A DNA stretch of 64,000 nt, taken from Paenibacillus oenotherae (GTDB lineage Bacteria; Bacillota; Bacilli; Paenibacillales; Paenibacillaceae). The position numbers and the translations under genes are program-made. Position 1 is the first letter of the stretch. Each line of letters begins with the position of its first letter. Below the pieces are notes generated by a model. That model worked only from the letters and a program-made list of their open reading frames with translations, searched no databases and was not told the DNA's origin. Of the stretch, positions 54,709 to 63,669 are shown one piece after another. Location: positions 124,001 through 188,000 of the forward strand of contig NZ_JAHZIJ010000008.1 in assembly GCF_019443105.1 (NCBI RefSeq), read 5' to 3'.

Positions 54709-55899
54709 CTAAGAGGCGGATACCTCCTTCGTGGCTGTGTTCACCGATTTCCTCCCTAGGACGCCACTTGAGAGGAACAACCCGAGTGAAAGTGCAAGGC
54801 AGATGCCGGAGAAGATACCGATTGACGAGTATCCGCCTAGCTGGATGTAGAGTATGCCTGCTCCCCACGCGCCGAGCGTGTTCGCGCCGTTCATTGTCGC
54901 GTTGGCCAAGCTGGAGATCGTTCCCCGGATAGAAGCGTTAAGCGCAGTGAGCGCACCCATGACAATCGGGAAGATGATCCCGAGCGTCGTGCAAATGATG
55001 AAGTAAACAATCGTCACGGCAGAGAGGCCCGCCAGACGGGGCATAACTACATACAGCACGATGAGTAATGCCATTCCCGCCGCGACTGCATTCGCATGAC
55101 CGAGCTTCCGGGCTGCATAAGCGCTAATCATGCTTCCCAGCAGGTTGCCGAGGCCGAGGAAGATCATCACGGTACCGATTCCCTCGATCGGAAGCTCGAA
55201 GCGGTCAGCCATCCATTTGCCAACGAAGGCGAAGGCGGTACCGCATCCCAGATGAAGGAGCAGGTAGGCGAAGAAGCCGCCCCTTGCTTGGCCGCTCGTG
55301 ATTAGCGGGACATACCGGGCTAGAATTGACGTACGCTCGCCCTTTGCCAAGGTGGGCTTCATATCGGGCAGTGTGTAGAATGCAGCGAGGGCAAGCAGCA
55401 GTGCAGCGGTTCCAATCGTCCAGAACGGAACAGACCAATGGGCGGTCGCCAGCCAGCTTCCGATGGGCACACCGAGCGCCTGGGATGCGGCGAGTCCCGA
55501 GAAGGCGATGCCCATTGTTTTCGCTATCCGGGATGGGGGCATGACAGCGGGGATGGAAGCCCACACCTGCGGAGCGGTGAACGCCGCACTGATACCGGCA
55601 AGGAAACGGAACAGGCACATCGTCCAGAAGCCATCCGCAAAGCCGCACAGTATGGTCGAGATGGAGAAGCCGAGCATGCCGCCCAGCAGGACGGTTCTCC
55701 GGTTCCAGCCGTCGGACAGAGGTCCGGCGATCAAGGCGAAGACGGCGGAGCCGAGTGTGTAGGCGCCAAGCATCCATCCGGCGATATCCGTAGACACGCC
55801 GAATTCCGTCTGCAGCGTTGGGAGCAAGGGCGAGATCAGGAATGTATCGGTTCCGATCATGAACATGATGAGGAAGAAAAGTACTGTAAATTTACGCAT
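54709..55899 (-). CDS. MFS transporter (DHA1-like)
   Basis: The 396-residue protein has 12 helices. The start is FLIMFMIGTDTFLISPLLPT, followed by motif A GPLSDGWNRRTVLL and motif C-like LGVPIGSWLATAHWSVPFWT, as in the arabinose-efflux/YdhP group of drug exporters. It is probably a drug or metabolite efflux pump. It diverges from a WYL-domain regulator, the likely controller. GC content is higher than in the left part of the window. Confidence 0.9.
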   Translation of the reverse strand: MRKFTVLFFLIMFMIGTDTFLISPLLPTLQTEFGVSTDIAGWMLGAYTLGSAVFALIAGPLSDGWNRRTVLLGGMLGFSISTILCGFADGFWTMCLFRFLAGISAAFTAPQVWASIPAVMPPSRIAKTMGIAFSGLAASQALGVPIGSWLATAHWSVPFWTIGTAALLLALAAFYTLPDMKPTLAKGERTSILARYVPLITSGQARGGFFAYLLLHLGCGTAFAFVGKWMADRFELPIEGIGTVMIFLGLGNLLGSMISAYAARKLGHANAVAAGMALLIVLYVVMPRLAGLSAVTIVYFIICTTLGIIFPIVMGALTALNASIRGTISSLANATMNGANTLGAWGAGILYIQLGGYSSIGIFSGICLALSLGLFLSSGVLGRKSVNTATKEVSAS

Positions 55900-56008
55900 G
55901 GTTGATCACTCCTAATGGGGTTCGAGTTGCTTGCGTTTTCTATCGTAAGCTATAATGGTGACACAATTTGTCATGAACTTATAGATTAGTTGAAAAGAGG
56001 CTGGCCGG

Positions 56009-56953
56009 ATGCCCAAGTCCAAAAGACTGATGGAACTGATGATGACCGTCAATCGGAAGCGGCGATTCAAGGTGCAGGAGCTAGCCGATGAATTCGGCGT
56101 TTCGACGCGCACAATTCTGAGGGATCTGCAGGAGCTGAGCGAGCTGGGAGTGCCGCTTTACTCGGAAGTAGGCCCGCATGGGGGCTATCAGGTGGTAAGG
56201 GAGCGGGTACTGCCTCCGATTGCATTCACGGAGGAGGAGGCTGTGGCGATGTTCTTTGCGGTGCACGCCCTGCGTCACTATTCCTCGCTGCCGTTCGAGG
56301 CGGAGTCAGCCTCGGCGCTGAGCAAGTTCTATCTCCATATGCCCGGGGACGTGCGGGATCGGATTGACAGCATGAAGGATCGGGTTGACTTCATTACGCC
56401 GACAAGACGGGGCGATGCCCCTTGCTTGTCCATTCTTCTCGACGCGGCGGTACATAGGAAGGTGCTCGCCGTCGAATATGAGTCGAAAGAGGAGGGGGCC
56501 AATTGCCGCCGGATTCAGCCGGTCTGCATCTACGCCAATAATGGCCTCTGGTATTGTACGGCCTATTGTTTCCTGCGCCAGGGCTACCGCGTGTTCCGGT
56601 GTGACCGGATTCGCGAAGCGGCGTACGACACGTCCGGCACAGAGCCGCTCGAGCTTGGAGATATCCGGCTCAGCAGGCGGGAGGCTGCCGGGCCGATGGA
56701 GCCTGTTCGCCTGCGTGCCAAGCTGAGCCGGGCCGGCGTTCAGCGCTGCGAAGCCGAGCTGTGGCTCGCTCCGCTGCTGCAGGTGCATGAAGACGGAAGC
56801 GGCGCCATCGACGAGGACGTGTCACGTGGCGACATCCCTTTTTATACGGCATTCTTCATCGGACTAGGAGACGATGTCGCCCTGGAAGCTCCGGCGGAAT
56901 TGAAGGATGCGATCCGGAGAAGGCTCTCCGAGCTGCTGGCCCGATACCAATGA
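56009..56953 (+). CDS. HTH/WYL-domain transcriptional regulator (YafY-type)
   Basis: The 314-residue protein has an N-terminal HTH (RLMELMMTVNRKRRFKVQEL, then ADEFGVSTRTILRDLQELSE) with the PLYSEVGPHGGYQV wing. A WYL domain (about 140-215) follows: YESKEEGANCRRIQPVCIYA, NNGLWYCTAYCFLRQGYRVF and RCDRIREA. A WCX C-terminal domain ends it. WYL domains bind ligands, possibly nucleotides. It is divergent from the MFS gene and probably regulates it. Confidence 0.88.
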   Translation: MPKSKRLMELMMTVNRKRRFKVQELADEFGVSTRTILRDLQELSELGVPLYSEVGPHGGYQVVRERVLPPIAFTEEEAVAMFFAVHALRHYSSLPFEAESASALSKFYLHMPGDVRDRIDSMKDRVDFITPTRRGDAPCLSILLDAAVHRKVLAVEYESKEEGANCRRIQPVCIYANNGLWYCTAYCFLRQGYRVFRCDRIREAAYDTSGTEPLELGDIRLSRREAAGPMEPVRLRAKLSRAGVQRCEAELWLAPLLQVHEDGSGAIDEDVSRGDIPFYTAFFIGLGDDVALEAPAELKDAIRRRLSELLARYQ

Positions 56954-57006
56954 AGGGCAGACGGCGATAGGCCGGGAATTCATCATTTTTGCACGGAGGT
57001 TATGAC

Positions 57007-57582
57007 ATGAGTACTTTTATCTATATGGTGAGACATGGCGAATCGCCGAAGACAGAAGGGACCGAGAGAACGAGAGGGCTGACTGACAAGGGGAAATCAG
57101 ATGCTGATCGCATAACCGAATTGTTGCGAGAAGAGGGGATTGAGGTTTTCGTCTCCAGTCCATACCAGCGAGCAATCTTGACCATTCAGGAGCTAGCCCG
57201 ATGTTCGGGGCAAGAGGTTCTAATCATTGAGGATCTTAAAGAAAGAATCTTTGCTAATGAGGACAGCCGGATGCCGGACGAGGAGCTATACCCTTTGTTG
57301 GAGAAGTCGTTTGCTGATCCTGGCTTTGCATTGACGGGAGGGGAGTCTAATGCGGCTTGCCAGAGGCGGGCGATAACGGTCCTGAAAGAACTACTGCAGG
57401 CTTATCGCGGCCGGAAAATAGCGTTGGGCACTCATGGAGCTGTAATGGCTTTGATGATGGGCTATTATGACCATCAGTACGATTTGAATTTTTTGCTGCA
57501 GACGTCCAAACCGGATGTGTACAGAATGGAATTTAATGATCAGGAATTAGTAGAGGTCAGAAGAATGTGGAATGCCCTGTAA
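57007..57582 (+). CDS. Histidine phosphatase superfamily protein
   Basis: The 191-residue protein has the phosphoglycerate-mutase-like motif YMVRHGES (His at about residue 9), followed by GLTDKGKSDADRITELL and VSSPYQRAILTIQELARCSG, and a second His in ALGTHGAVMALMMGYYDHQY. This is a full catalytic set for a phosphohistidine phosphatase. The substrate is unknown. The ATG at 57007 has CACGGAGG upstream; an in-frame TTG at 56989 lies before that site and is rejected. Confidence 0.88.
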   Translation: MSTFIYMVRHGESPKTEGTERTRGLTDKGKSDADRITELLREEGIEVFVSSPYQRAILTIQELARCSGQEVLIIEDLKERIFANEDSRMPDEELYPLLEKSFADPGFALTGGESNAACQRRAITVLKELLQAYRGRKIALGTHGAVMALMMGYYDHQYDLNFLLQTSKPDVYRMEFNDQELVEVRRMWNAL

Positions 57583-57741
57583 TCGAGCTTCGGGAATAGG
57601 AGCTGGATGGGCGCCAATCAGGCGTGTAAAGGGTATAATAAATGGACAGAAGCAAACACTAAAATTTAGAGGGATCAACATGCTATCATTGATGCTCTAT
57701 AGTAAAAAAACAAACCAAATAAGAGAATAAGAGGAGATACG

Positions 57742-59217
57742 ATGGAAGAGGACAATGCGAGAATAGAAGCAGGCTGGAACTTCGACAACAGTTATGCCCG
57801 TCTGCCGGAATCCTTGTTCACCAAGCTGGATCCGACCGCTGTAAGCTCGCCGAAGCTGATCATTCTTAATCATCCTCTGGCAGCGTCACTGGGGCTGAAC
57901 GTTGAAGCGCTGCAGGGCGATGATGGTATAGCTGTCTTCGCGGGTAATCGAATTCCCGAAGGCGCCTTACCGCTTGCTCAAGCTTATGCGGGGCATCAAT
58001 TCGGGCATTTCAACATGTTAGGCGACGGCCGGGCTCTGCTGCTAGGGGAGCAGATCACCCCTGAAGGCGAGCGGTTGGATATTCAATTGAAGGGTGCAGG
58101 CAGAACGCCCTATTCCCGCCGGGGAGATGGCCGGGCAGCGCTCGGGCCGATGCTGCGCGAATACATCATTAGCGAAGCGATGCATGCTCTTGGCATTGCT
58201 ACTACCCGCAGCTTGGCGGTGGCGGTTACCGGTGATCCCATATATCGTGAGACCGAGCAGCCGGGTGCCATTCTGACCCGTGTGGCTGCCAGCCATTTGC
58301 GCGTCGGCACCTTTCAATATGCTGCACAATGGGGCACTGCCGAGACGCTCCGGGCTTTGGCTGATTATACATTGCAGAGACATTATCAAGAAGTGGACAC
58401 GGGGGAGAACCGCTATCTTTCCCTGCTTCAAGGGGTTATTAACCGTCAGGCCGGGCTGATTGCCAAATGGCAGCTTGTCGGTTTTATTCATGGGGTGATG
58501 AACACCGACAACATGGCCCTTAGCGGAGAAACGATCGATTATGGGCCGTGTGCCTTTATGGACGCCTATGATCCGGCAACGGTATTTAGCTCCATTGATG
58601 CGCATGGGCGCTATGCCTATGGCAATCAGCCGCATATTGCCGTATGGAATCTCGCGAGATTCGCGGAGAGTCTGCTGCCGCTGCTGCATGACGACGAGGA
58701 GCAGGCGGTCAAGCTGGCTGAAGACGCCCTCTCAGGTTTTATCGACTTGTATCATCGCAATTGGCTTGCGGGAATGCGGGCCAAGCTGGGGCTATTTAAC
58801 GAAGAGGAACAGGATGAAGCTCTTATTGAGGGCCTTCTTGAACTGATGAAAAAGCATCGCGCAGACTACACGAATACCTTCCGCGCATTAACGTTTGATC
58901 GGCTGGAGGACACAGCGCTGTTCGGAAGCGAGGAATTTGCCCGGTGGCATGAGCTGTGGCAGGCGAGGAGAGAGAGGCAGCCGGAGTCGGGAGCTTCCTC
59001 GCATAAGTTGATGCGGGACAGCAATCCCGCAGTAATCCCACGCAACCACCGGGTGGAAGAGGCGCTGGAAGCCGCGGTGCAGCAAGGGGACTACAGCGTA
59101 ATGGAGAGGCTTCTTGCTGCCCTGTCAGCCCCCTTCGCGCACTCCCCCGAACAGGCGGAGTATACCACACTGCCCGAGTCATCAACCGGGCCTTATCGTA
59201 CCTTTTGCGGTACTTGA
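57742..59217 (+). CDS. selO: SelO-family protein AMPylase
   Basis: The 491-residue pseudokinase-fold protein begins [20 protein letters not shown], the SelO/YdiU start. It has [20 protein letters not shown] near 113-132, [20 protein letters not shown] near residue 252 and the closing PYRTFCGT with the conserved C-terminal cysteine. SelO transfers AMP from ATP to Ser, Thr or Tyr of proteins and is linked to oxidative stress. It is full length and preceded by AGAGGAG. The 11-base minisatellite downstream begins at its stop codon. Confidence 0.92.
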   Translation: MEEDNARIEAGWNFDNSYARLPESLFTKLDPTAVSSPKLIILNHPLAASLGLNVEALQGDDGIAVFAGNRIPEGALPLAQAYAGHQFGHFNMLGDGRALLLGEQITPEGERLDIQLKGAGRTPYSRRGDGRAALGPMLREYIISEAMHALGIATTRSLAVAVTGDPIYRETEQPGAILTRVAASHLRVGTFQYAAQWGTAETLRALADYTLQRHYQEVDTGENRYLSLLQGVINRQAGLIAKWQLVGFIHGVMNTDNMALSGETIDYGPCAFMDAYDPATVFSSIDAHGRYAYGNQPHIAVWNLARFAESLLPLLHDDEEQAVKLAEDALSGFIDLYHRNWLAGMRAKLGLFNEEEQDEALIEGLLELMKKHRADYTNTFRALTFDRLEDTALFGSEEFARWHELWQARRERQPESGASSHKLMRDSNPAVIPRNHRVEEALEAAVQQGDYSVMERLLAALSAPFAHSPEQAEYTTLPESSTGPYRTFCGT

Positions 59218-59340
59218 TGTGGTGTTTGATGCGTACTAGATGAGTGCTCTTTGAGTGCTTGGTGAGTGCTTGATGAGTGCTTGGTGAGTGCTCGGTGAGT
59301 GCTTGGTGAGTACTAGATGAGTGCTTGATGATACTTGATG
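59209..59340. repeat. 11-base minisatellite after selO
   Basis: From 59242 to 59329 eight copies of an 11-base unit follow each other (consensus GAGTGCTTGGT/GAT, e.g. 59253-59263 and 59264-59274). Degenerate units lie on both sides (GCGTACTAGAT at 59231-59241, GATACTTGAT at 59330-59339). The first unit-like text, GGTACTTGAT, contains the selO stop codon, so the array may have grown out of the gene end. The 841-base gap to 60058 otherwise holds copy E, an 18-base repeat and a terminator. Confidence 0.75.
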
Positions 59341-59625
59341 TGTACTACTTCAATGCGAACTAGTTGCAGTACTAGTTGTGTACTTAAGCATACTTAAATT
59401 GCGTATTAGATGAGATGCTTGATATTGAGGCGTTACTGGATGATTAGCGGATAGTTGGGGGAATGGCGAACAGTGTTCTAATCTAGCGTATGGGCTGCCT
59501 TCAATGATCGGGGTCCCTGCAAGGTCCTTACAATATAGGGGTTACCGAGTGGCATTTAGCGGTTGGCAGCTCCTTTCCAGACTGCTGCGAGCAGCAGCTC
59601 TCAGTGCATATAGTGGCTTGAGAAG

Positions 59626-59850
59626 AAGAAAGCCTGCGTAAGCGAAGGAATTTCTATGGAAAAAGGCCCTAAGTGGAAGAATGCATGCGATTGTGCAGGA
59701 ATATGAGGGGAAATTGTTCCGATAGAGGCGAATCAGACAAAATGCCTGCTCTTTGGCAGGTATTTTGTATTTAGCAGGCTGAAATGGAAGAAAACCTGCT
59801 CTTTGGCAGGCATTTCGCCATCAGCAGGCCTGAACGAAAGAAACCTGCAT
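59626..59850 (-). repeat. Composite GCAGG-hairpin repeat, copy E
   Basis: It contains an AGCCTGCG...GGAATTTC block, ATGCATGCGATTGTGCAGGAATAT, a 13-bp stem ACAAAATGCCTGC (59737-59749) with GCAGGTATTTTGT (59756-59768, one G-T pair, loop TCTTTG) and a second hairpin CCTGC-N6-GCAGG (59795-59810) with the same loop. The order matches copies A and D. Confidence 0.75.
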
Positions 59851-59852
59851 TT

Positions 59853-59963
59853 TCGCAGATATCGCCGGCATCGCAGATATACTCGGCATCGCAGATATTG
59901 CCGGCATCGCAGATATCGCCGCATCGCGCATGCATCGCGGATATCGCAGGCATCGCGGGAATC
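59853..59963. repeat. 18-base tandem repeat
   Basis: About six imperfect copies of TCGCAGATATCGCCGGCA run in tandem directly after copy E, with variant units such as TCGCAGATATACTCGGCA and TCGCAGATATTGCCGGCA. One unit is shortened near 59925-59935. All six frames translate to low-complexity sequence, so this is not coding. Confidence 0.75.
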
Positions 59964-60013
59964 GCTCCCTTGCCCTTGGGCAGGGGGAACAGCCTGGCGA
60001 TAGGCTTCAACGC

Positions 60014-60041
60014 AAAAGCCCTCTAAACAACGAGGGCTTTT
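60014..60041. terminator. Terminator of the PHP gene
   Basis: AAAAGCCCTC (60014-60023), loop TAAACAAC, GAGGGCTTTT (60032-60041): a perfect 10-bp stem with T-runs on both strands, just after the minus-strand PHP gene. Confidence 0.8.
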
Positions 60042-60058
60042 ACTCATGAGGTCCCCGA

Positions 60059-60850
60059 TTATCCGTCTATATCTCCGGCAATAACTGATCCCATGCTGCG
60101 GGTCGCCCATTCCTTCTTGTACCGGGTCTGCTCGGCTTCGGCGGCTGCGACCTTTGCATGGAGGTGCGGCGAAATTTGGTACGCGCAAGCACCCTGTCTT
60201 ATAGCATCACGCAGCTGTTCGATCGTGTCGCAGTCTTCTTCAAGCTCGTTGTACACGCTGCCGAACTGCAACGGCTGATGCGTGTCGCTGCCCGCTACGA
60301 CCGGCAATCCAATCTGCCGTGCCAAGTCAAGCACTCTCCCCTCCATATTCAGGCCATAATGATGCAAGTCTCTGCCGTTCACATCGAACGCATCCAATTG
60401 GGCCAGCAGCTCCGGCTGCACATGATGCAGAGGGTTCGCGCCGCGAAACGGATGAGCCCCGATTCGAATACAGGAGTACTCGTCGCTCAGCCTGAGCAAC
60501 CGTTCCAGCTCTATATAATGGCTCTCCTCCGTATGGCCTTCCAATCTCGAACGGACGGCGAGAATATTCTCTCTGGCTCCGATCAACAAAATATGGCCGT
60601 TCTCCTTCACATCCACTTCGATGCCGGGAAACACCTTTACCCCTTCTACAACATAATAATCCCCTTCATATCGGCAATGGCGATCCAATGTATCATAAAT
60701 ATCGGCAAACCGCCGTGTATGGAAATGCTCCGTCAATGCCACCGCATCCAAGTGATTGTGGTGGGCCTCCTTCATCATGCTCCGATAATAATCATAGGAA
60801 AAATCAATGCTCTTCGACCATTTCGCATGCGTATGCAAATCGATTCTCAC
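60059..60850 (-). CDS. PHP-domain phosphoesterase
   Basis: The protein has about 263 residues starting at the GTG (60850) that gives MRIDLHTHAKWS; AGGGG lies about 10 bases upstream and an in-frame ATG at 60868 overlaps it. Metal-binding motifs of the PHP fold are DLHTHAK (residues 4-10), ALTEHFH, GIEVDV, IGAHPF and GSDTHQ. PHP proteins hydrolyse phosphoesters (histidinol phosphate, nucleotides); the substrate is unknown. It is divergent from the ECF transporter operon across a region with a palindrome and a hairpin, which may be a shared control point. Confidence 0.85.
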   Translation of the reverse strand: MRIDLHTHAKWSKSIDFSYDYYRSMMKEAHHNHLDAVALTEHFHTRRFADIYDTLDRHCRYEGDYYVVEGVKVFPGIEVDVKENGHILLIGARENILAVRSRLEGHTEESHYIELERLLRLSDEYSCIRIGAHPFRGANPLHHVQPELLAQLDAFDVNGRDLHHYGLNMEGRVLDLARQIGLPVVAGSDTHQPLQFGSVYNELEEDCDTIEQLRDAIRQGACAYQISPHLHAKVAAAEAEQTRYKKEWATRSMGSVIAGDIDG

Positions 60851-60900
60851 TTCACAGCCGCCCCTCATCCGAAATCATATCAACCTATTGTCCATTATAA

Positions 60901-60916
60901 TGAAAATTTATTTTCA
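60901..60916. promoter_or_regulatory. Operator-like palindrome between PHP and ECF transporter genes
   Basis: TGAAAAT-TT-ATTTTCA is a perfect 7-2-7 inverted repeat in the AT-rich divergent region. A related half-site, TATGAAAATAA, follows at 60927-60937. No regulator gene is adjacent. Confidence 0.4.
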
Positions 60917-60952
60917 AGTAAAACTATATGAAAATAATTAATGCAAAAATTA

Positions 60953-60989
60953 CATAGGGTTAACGATCGGATAACAAAACCACCCTATG
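60953..60989 (+). promoter_or_regulatory. Leader hairpin before the ECF transporter operon
   Basis: CATAGGGT (60953-60960) pairs with ACCCTATG (60982-60989) around a 21-base loop containing GATCGGATAACAAAACC. A competing pairing GGTT/AACC exists within it. It could be a transcript leader element. It does not match any riboswitch consensus I can recall with confidence. Confidence 0.3.
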
Positions 60990-61027
60990 CTGAAGTAGAA
61001 GATTCAACACTATTAGGGGGAACGAGA

Positions 61028-61903
61028 ATGAATGCTGGATCAATGACGAAACGCTGGGAATTAACACCGCAGCAGAAGCTCATGATTTTTATTTTGTCCA
61101 TGTCGTTGTACGGAATTTCGAACATGATTACCGAGCTCATACCGGAATTGAAGATAGGGCCGATTGAACTCAAAGTGGAATATTTTATTTTCATACCGCT
61201 GCTCTTCGCGATTCTGTTCAACCCGCTCTATGCCGCTCTCGGAGCTTGCTTCGGCGAAGTTATTTTCGGAGAGCTGCTGCTGGGACAATTCGGAGGGCTG
61301 GGCGAGCTGGAAAAATTCATCGAATTCGCGCTTGCGATATTCGTCGCTGGAATGCTCGTGAAGAACCCCGCCAATCGGCGCCAGCTGGCTATCGCGGCTT
61401 ATGTTGCCATCGGAATCGATCAGCTGCTCGGTACGATCGTCGATATCGGCAAGGTGTATTTTGGAATCGAGGACTTTGAAGCTGTTCCCGGGCTTCCCGA
61501 GAGCGTGCTCGCTATAGAGGGCTTTGCCTTTCTGAATGCGATGATTGTCTCCGGTACCTTGTTCGCCTTGCTCCCAACGCTGTATCTCGTGCCCCGTCTG
61601 TATGGCAAGGTTGAGCCGCTGCTCGGCATGAAGCCTCGTGACGGCAGGGCATCTGCGTCTCTTGGAGATTTCGTAACACCACGGCTCATTATTCTGAGCA
61701 TTGTTCTGTTCGCTATTGCAGGCGCAGCGGAATTTATGGCGGAATCGGATATCAATTTCATCGACTGGGAATCGGAATTCATAGCCGGTCTGGGTGATGG
61801 GGCGATCTGGATCAGCATGGGCGTGGCGGCTGTTATTTTCATCGTATCGTTAATATGGATCGTCTCCAGGAAATCCGGCAAGCGGAAAGGGGAAATGGTG
61901 TAA
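61028..61903 (+). CDS. ECF transporter substrate-binding membrane subunit (S component-like)
   Basis: The 291-residue membrane protein has an N-terminal block (LTPQQKLMIFILSMSLYGIS, then EYFIFIPLLFAILFNPLYAA, GACFGEVIFGELLLG), the arrangement typical of S components. Further helices extend to the C terminus (GAIWISMGVAAVIFIVSLIW). It is about 100 residues longer than single-vitamin S components. The ATPase and T-type subunits follow, with overlaps. The substrate cannot be told. The ATG at 61028 follows AGGGGGAACGAG. Confidence 0.78.
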   Translation: MNAGSMTKRWELTPQQKLMIFILSMSLYGISNMITELIPELKIGPIELKVEYFIFIPLLFAILFNPLYAALGACFGEVIFGELLLGQFGGLGELEKFIEFALAIFVAGMLVKNPANRRQLAIAAYVAIGIDQLLGTIVDIGKVYFGIEDFEAVPGLPESVLAIEGFAFLNAMIVSGTLFALLPTLYLVPRLYGKVEPLLGMKPRDGRASASLGDFVTPRLIILSIVLFAIAGAAEFMAESDINFIDWESEFIAGLGDGAIWISMGVAAVIFIVSLIWIVSRKSGKRKGEMV

Positions 61904-63669
61904 TGGCACTCCAGTCAACGGAGGAGCAACCGATCATCCAACTTGACAACGTGACCTTCCGTTATCCGGGCGCAGAAGCCAATTCTCTCGAAGGAGTCAG
62001 TCTTTCGATATACCGTGGCGATTTTATCGCGATCGCAGGCAGCAACGGAAGCGGCAAGTCCACGCTGTGCAAGTGCTTCAACGGACTGATCCCGACCTAT
62101 TATTCCGGTGATATGGAAGGGACCGTCTTTGTTGACGGCATTGCGACAGCGGAGCGCAGCGTTGCCGAGCTTTCCAGGAATGTCGCCTACGTATTCCAGG
62201 ACTTCGAGAACCAGCTGGTGCGTCCAACCGTATACGATGAAGCCTGCTTCGCTCCGCTTAATTTCGGATATGAGGATTACAAGGAGCGGGGCATGAATGC
62301 GCTTCGGATGCTGGAGATTGAGCATTTGCGCAATGAATGGATCTGGCAGCTGAGCGGGGGACAGAAGCATATGGCCGCCCTGGCAGCCGCCCTTGCTCTG
62401 GACCCGGATGTTATCGTTGTGGACGAGCCGGTGGCGCAGCTGGACCCCGCGCATGCGCGGGTCATCTATGAGAAGCTCAAGCTGCTCAATGAGAGGTATG
62501 GCAAAACAATTGTCGTCATTGAGCATCATACGGAGTTTATTGCGGATTACTGCCGGAAGATGGTTCTAATGGAGAGAGGCGGGCGGGTACGCTGGGTGAA
62601 ATCCGTTGCCGAGGGATTGTCCGCTGTATCGGAGCTGAATGAGATGAATATTCAGCCCCCGCAAGTGACCCAGGCCTTCCATGCGCTATGCCGCGAGCAA
62701 GCGATAGAAGGAGCGCTATATCCCATAACGATTGAGGAAGCAGCGTTGCACTGGGGGTCTGCTGCCAAAAGAGAGCTGCCTTCTACCGACGCATACGCTT
62801 CTGCAGCATCCTCATCGCGATCCGCCGGGGAGCCGCTAGTGCGCTTCGAGGGCGTAATAAGCGGCTATCAGGGAATCGACCGCAAGAAGAAGCCGATTCT
62901 TCAAGGCATTGACCTGAGCATCCATGAGGGTGACCGGATTGCGTTGATCGGCAATAACGGAGCAGGCAAATCGACCTTGCTGCGGTTGATCTCGGGACTT
63001 CGCCGTCCTTGGGAGGGCAAGGTTACGGTCTGCGGGAGGGACACACGCAAGAGTACGCCTGAGGAGCTGTCCGATCTGGTCGCTTTCCTCTTCCAGAATC
63101 CCGAGGAAATGTTCATCGCCGATAATATCCGCCAGGATGTCGAGTATTTCCTGAGAGCAAGGCAGCAGCAGGGCATCGAGCCGTTCATTGAGGATGTGCT
63201 GCGCAGATTCAAGCTTACGGAATTGCAGCAGCGGGATGGGCGGCTGCTGAGCGGGGGACAGCAGCGGCGTACGACACTTGCCATCGGCATGGCGATGCGA
63301 CCAACCATCATGCTGCTCGACGAGCCGACGGCAAGTCTGGACATTGCAAGCCGCAAGGAGCTGACCTTGCTGTTCGATCAGCTCCGCGATGAAGTCAAAG
63401 CTGTCGTCGTGGCTACGCATGATATGCAGCTCGTCGCGGATTGGGCCAATCGCGTCATCGTCATGAACGAAGGACGCATTCTGCTGGACACGGACAGCAG
63501 AACCGTATTTCAGCATCCGGATATTCTGGACAGAGCGGCGCTGGTTGCGCCCCAGATCGTGCAATTATGCGGACGGCTTGGCATCGAGCCAGCCTGTCTG
63601 TCCGTGGAACAATTCATCGCTTATATGGAGCGCGCACAGAGAGAGGAGCTCGTCTATGGAATTGGCTGA
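61903..63669 (+). CDS. ECF transporter fused double ATPase
   Basis: The 588-residue protein has two complete ABC domains in one chain. Domain 1 has Walker A GSNGSGKS (46-53), LSGGQKHMAAL and VIVVDEP. Domain 2 has GNNGAGKS (about 349-356), LSGGQQRRTTLAIGMAM and IMLLDEP, and the late switch VVATHDMQLVADWANR. It is an EcfA1-EcfA2 fusion that energises the S and T subunits. It starts on the last base of the previous stop and overlaps the EcfT start by 14 bases. Confidence 0.9.
   Translation: MALQSTEEQPIIQLDNVTFRYPGAEANSLEGVSLSIYRGDFIAIAGSNGSGKSTLCKCFNGLIPTYYSGDMEGTVFVDGIATAERSVAELSRNVAYVFQDFENQLVRPTVYDEACFAPLNFGYEDYKERGMNALRMLEIEHLRNEWIWQLSGGQKHMAALAAALALDPDVIVVDEPVAQLDPAHARVIYEKLKLLNERYGKTIVVIEHHTEFIADYCRKMVLMERGGRVRWVKSVAEGLSAVSELNEMNIQPPQVTQAFHALCREQAIEGALYPITIEEAALHWGSAAKRELPSTDAYASAASSSRSAGEPLVRFEGVISGYQGIDRKKKPILQGIDLSIHEGDRIALIGNNGAGKSTLLRLISGLRRPWEGKVTVCGRDTRKSTPEELSDLVAFLFQNPEEMFIADNIRQDVEYFLRARQQQGIEPFIEDVLRRFKLTELQQRDGRLLSGGQQRRTTLAIGMAMRPTIMLLDEPTASLDIASRKELTLLFDQLRDEVKAVVVATHDMQLVADWANRVIVMNEGRILLDTDSRTVFQHPDILDRAALVAPQIVQLCGRLGIEPACLSVEQFIAYMERAQREELVYGIG

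Noticed and set aside
59209-59963. Possible CRISPR array
   Set aside because: The 11- and 18-base repeats are contiguous, without unique spacers, and there are no cas genes.
59733-60188. A 151-codon minus-strand frame rich in RRYLRCR-type repeats
   Set aside because: It is the translation of the 18-base tandem repeat and copy E, has low complexity, and lacks a ribosome binding site.
60158-60931. A 257-codon plus-strand frame
   Set aside because: It is wholly antisense to the PHP gene, whose metal-binding motifs are clear on the other strand.
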